From assembly GCA_017353855.1 (NCBI GenBank), contig JAFMSA010000250.1, positions 1 to 6,423 on the forward strand: DNA of 6,423 nt. Reading direction: 5' to 3'. Position 1 is the first letter of the stretch. Each line of letters opens with the position of its first letter. Shown piece by piece: positions 5,777 through 6,423 of this stretch. The position numbers were made by a program, and so were the translations under genes. The notes under the pieces were generated by a model. That model saw only the letters and a list, made by a program, of their open reading frames with translations, ran no database searches and had not been told where the DNA came from. This DNA is from Alphaproteobacteria bacterium (lineage in GTDB: Bacteria > Pseudomonadota > Alphaproteobacteria > ATCC43930 > CGMCC-115725).

Positions 5777-6088
5777 CTATTCTGCCCGGACATCCGACAT
5801 TTTCTGGCGGCGGCGCGCATATGCCTCGTGCGTCGCTCGACGCCCCGGGCTTTTGCGCGCCTCGCGCTCGAGACTGCGCCACGCCGCTTCGACAGCACGC
5901 GGGCCAAACGGGATCGATAACACCCACGCCAGACTCAGGCGGAAACGACGCGCGGCCGGCCGCGACGACGTAACCGGAAACTGTGACCCGGAGAGCAGCG
6001 AGAAAACCCTCGACCGCCCGGGTGTACGCCTGATTCTGTAAACCGGAGTGACAAGCGTCGCGCCTCCGTCGTCTCCTTCCCCCGTCGG
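5777..6088 (-). other. Start-less open frame with a protein-like C-terminus
   Basis: This minus-strand frame is open for about 103 codons, from a TAG at 6089-6091 to a TAG at 5777-5779. No ATG occurs in its upper part, and the only plausible start is a late GTG. The last 55 residues look genuine: a hydrophobic RLSLAWVLSIPFGPRAV, then a charged helix with EAAWRSLEREARKSP and a basic tail with YARRRQKM. The upper half is Arg/Ser/Pro-rich and unconvincing. It could be the 3' end of a decayed gene. No family is recognised, and competing frames on both strands overlap it. Confidence 0.25.
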
Positions 6089-6114
6089 CTAGCACGGGCA
6101 AATGTCGCAGAAGG

Positions 6115-6423
6115 ATGGAGACACCCGTCGGTTGCCGGAACACGCTCGAACGACAAGAAAGCGCCGAGAGGCGATGTTCGCCGGGAGCTGCGCCCAACAT
6201 GCCGCTTGGGTGGGGTGCCCCTGAGTGGCTTGACAACGTAGCGGCGAGACCGAGCACATCGCCATCGACCGGACCTTCCCGACCTCGCCTGGGAACGGAG
6301 ACGCTCGACCCAATGCACACACTTCCGCCGGATTTCTGCAACCACCTGATCTGTCGAGGCACCAGCTACCGAGCGGTTTTGCTTGCCGCTCGTCGTTGCG
6401 CTATGAATTGGAAGCCCAAGTAG
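6115..6423 (+). CDS. Hypothetical ORF ending at the window edge, doubtful
   Basis: A plus-strand frame of 102 codons from ATG at 6115 ends in TAG at the last three bases of the window. The composition is rich in Arg, Pro, Ser and Cys, with no recognisable motif, membrane segment or family. AGAAGG abuts the ATG with no spacing, so it is a poor ribosome-binding site. An overlapping frame from ATG at 6102 (40 codons) and long minus-strand frames over the same bases are equally plausible or implausible. I regard the stretch from 6089 to the right edge as having no firmly supported gene. Confidence 0.2.
   Translation: METPVGCRNTLERQESAERRCSPGAAPNMPLGWGAPEWLDNVAARPSTSPSTGPSRPRLGTETLDPMHTLPPDFCNHLICRGTSYRAVLLAARRCAMNWKPK

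Noticed and set aside
5472..6041. 189-codon plus-strand frame overlapping the Hsp70 3' end
   Set aside because: It overlaps the Hsp70 gene out of frame and is Arg/Ser-rich; only the short recombinase piece in other frames is supported.
5712..6362. Long minus-strand frames (up to 216 codons)
   Set aside because: Composition is Gly/Ser/Arg/Pro-rich with no domain, and several frames overlap. I see no evidence for coding beyond openness in GC-rich DNA.
1..6423. tRNA, rRNA, CRISPR array, complete insertion sequence
   Set aside because: No T-arm-like GGTTCRA motif in a cloverleaf context, no spaced direct repeats, and no terminal inverted repeats around a transposase were seen by eye.

Overview
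The window reads as GC-rich DNA of proteobacterial type, most likely from an alphaproteobacterium such as a rhizobial or sphingomonad lineage. That placement is an inference from codon use and the look of the proteins; no lineage marker is present. There is no rRNA, recognisable tRNA, CRISPR array or intact transposase. Only two genes look intact and recognisable: a stand-alone SET-domain protein on the minus strand (1986-2519) and a short Hsp70-family ATPase of the YegD type on the plus strand (4178-5539). Most of the rest is gene debris whose protein similarity continues across frameshifts or stop codons, typical of a decaying accessory region (island or plasmid segment) rather than a housekeeping locus.

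Layout from left to right. 1-303: an open minus-strand frame that runs off the left edge, with a pair of competing hairpins near its start (261-288). 335-746: two small minus-strand genes with clear Shine-Dalgarno sequences, one frameshifted and one ended early by an in-frame TGA. 747-1546: no assignable gene. 1547-1900: remnant of a SnoaL/NTF2-like protein broken only by stop codons. 1986-2519: intact SET-domain gene. 2645-3359: C-terminal two thirds of an M20 amidohydrolase (hippurate-hydrolase/aminoacylase type) with at least five indels. 3360-4177: unrecognised fragments, including one weak minus-strand ORF with a good ribosome-binding site (3626-3988). 4178-5539: the Hsp70-family gene. 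5542-5671: remnant of a serine recombinase starting just after the Hsp70 stop. 5672-6423: open frames on both strands that cannot be assigned.

How the genes may fit together. The M20 remnant, SET gene and SnoaL-like remnant lie in the same direction on the minus strand and may once have been neighbours in one transcription unit; only the SET gene kept an intact frame. The Hsp70-family gene faces the other way and stands alone. The recombinase scar beside it fits past movement of this segment. No complete new multi-gene system is visible. The points most worth a second look are the SnoaL-like frame interrupted only at tryptophan-compatible codons, the survival of the SET and Hsp70-like genes inside debris, and the competing hairpins at 261-288.
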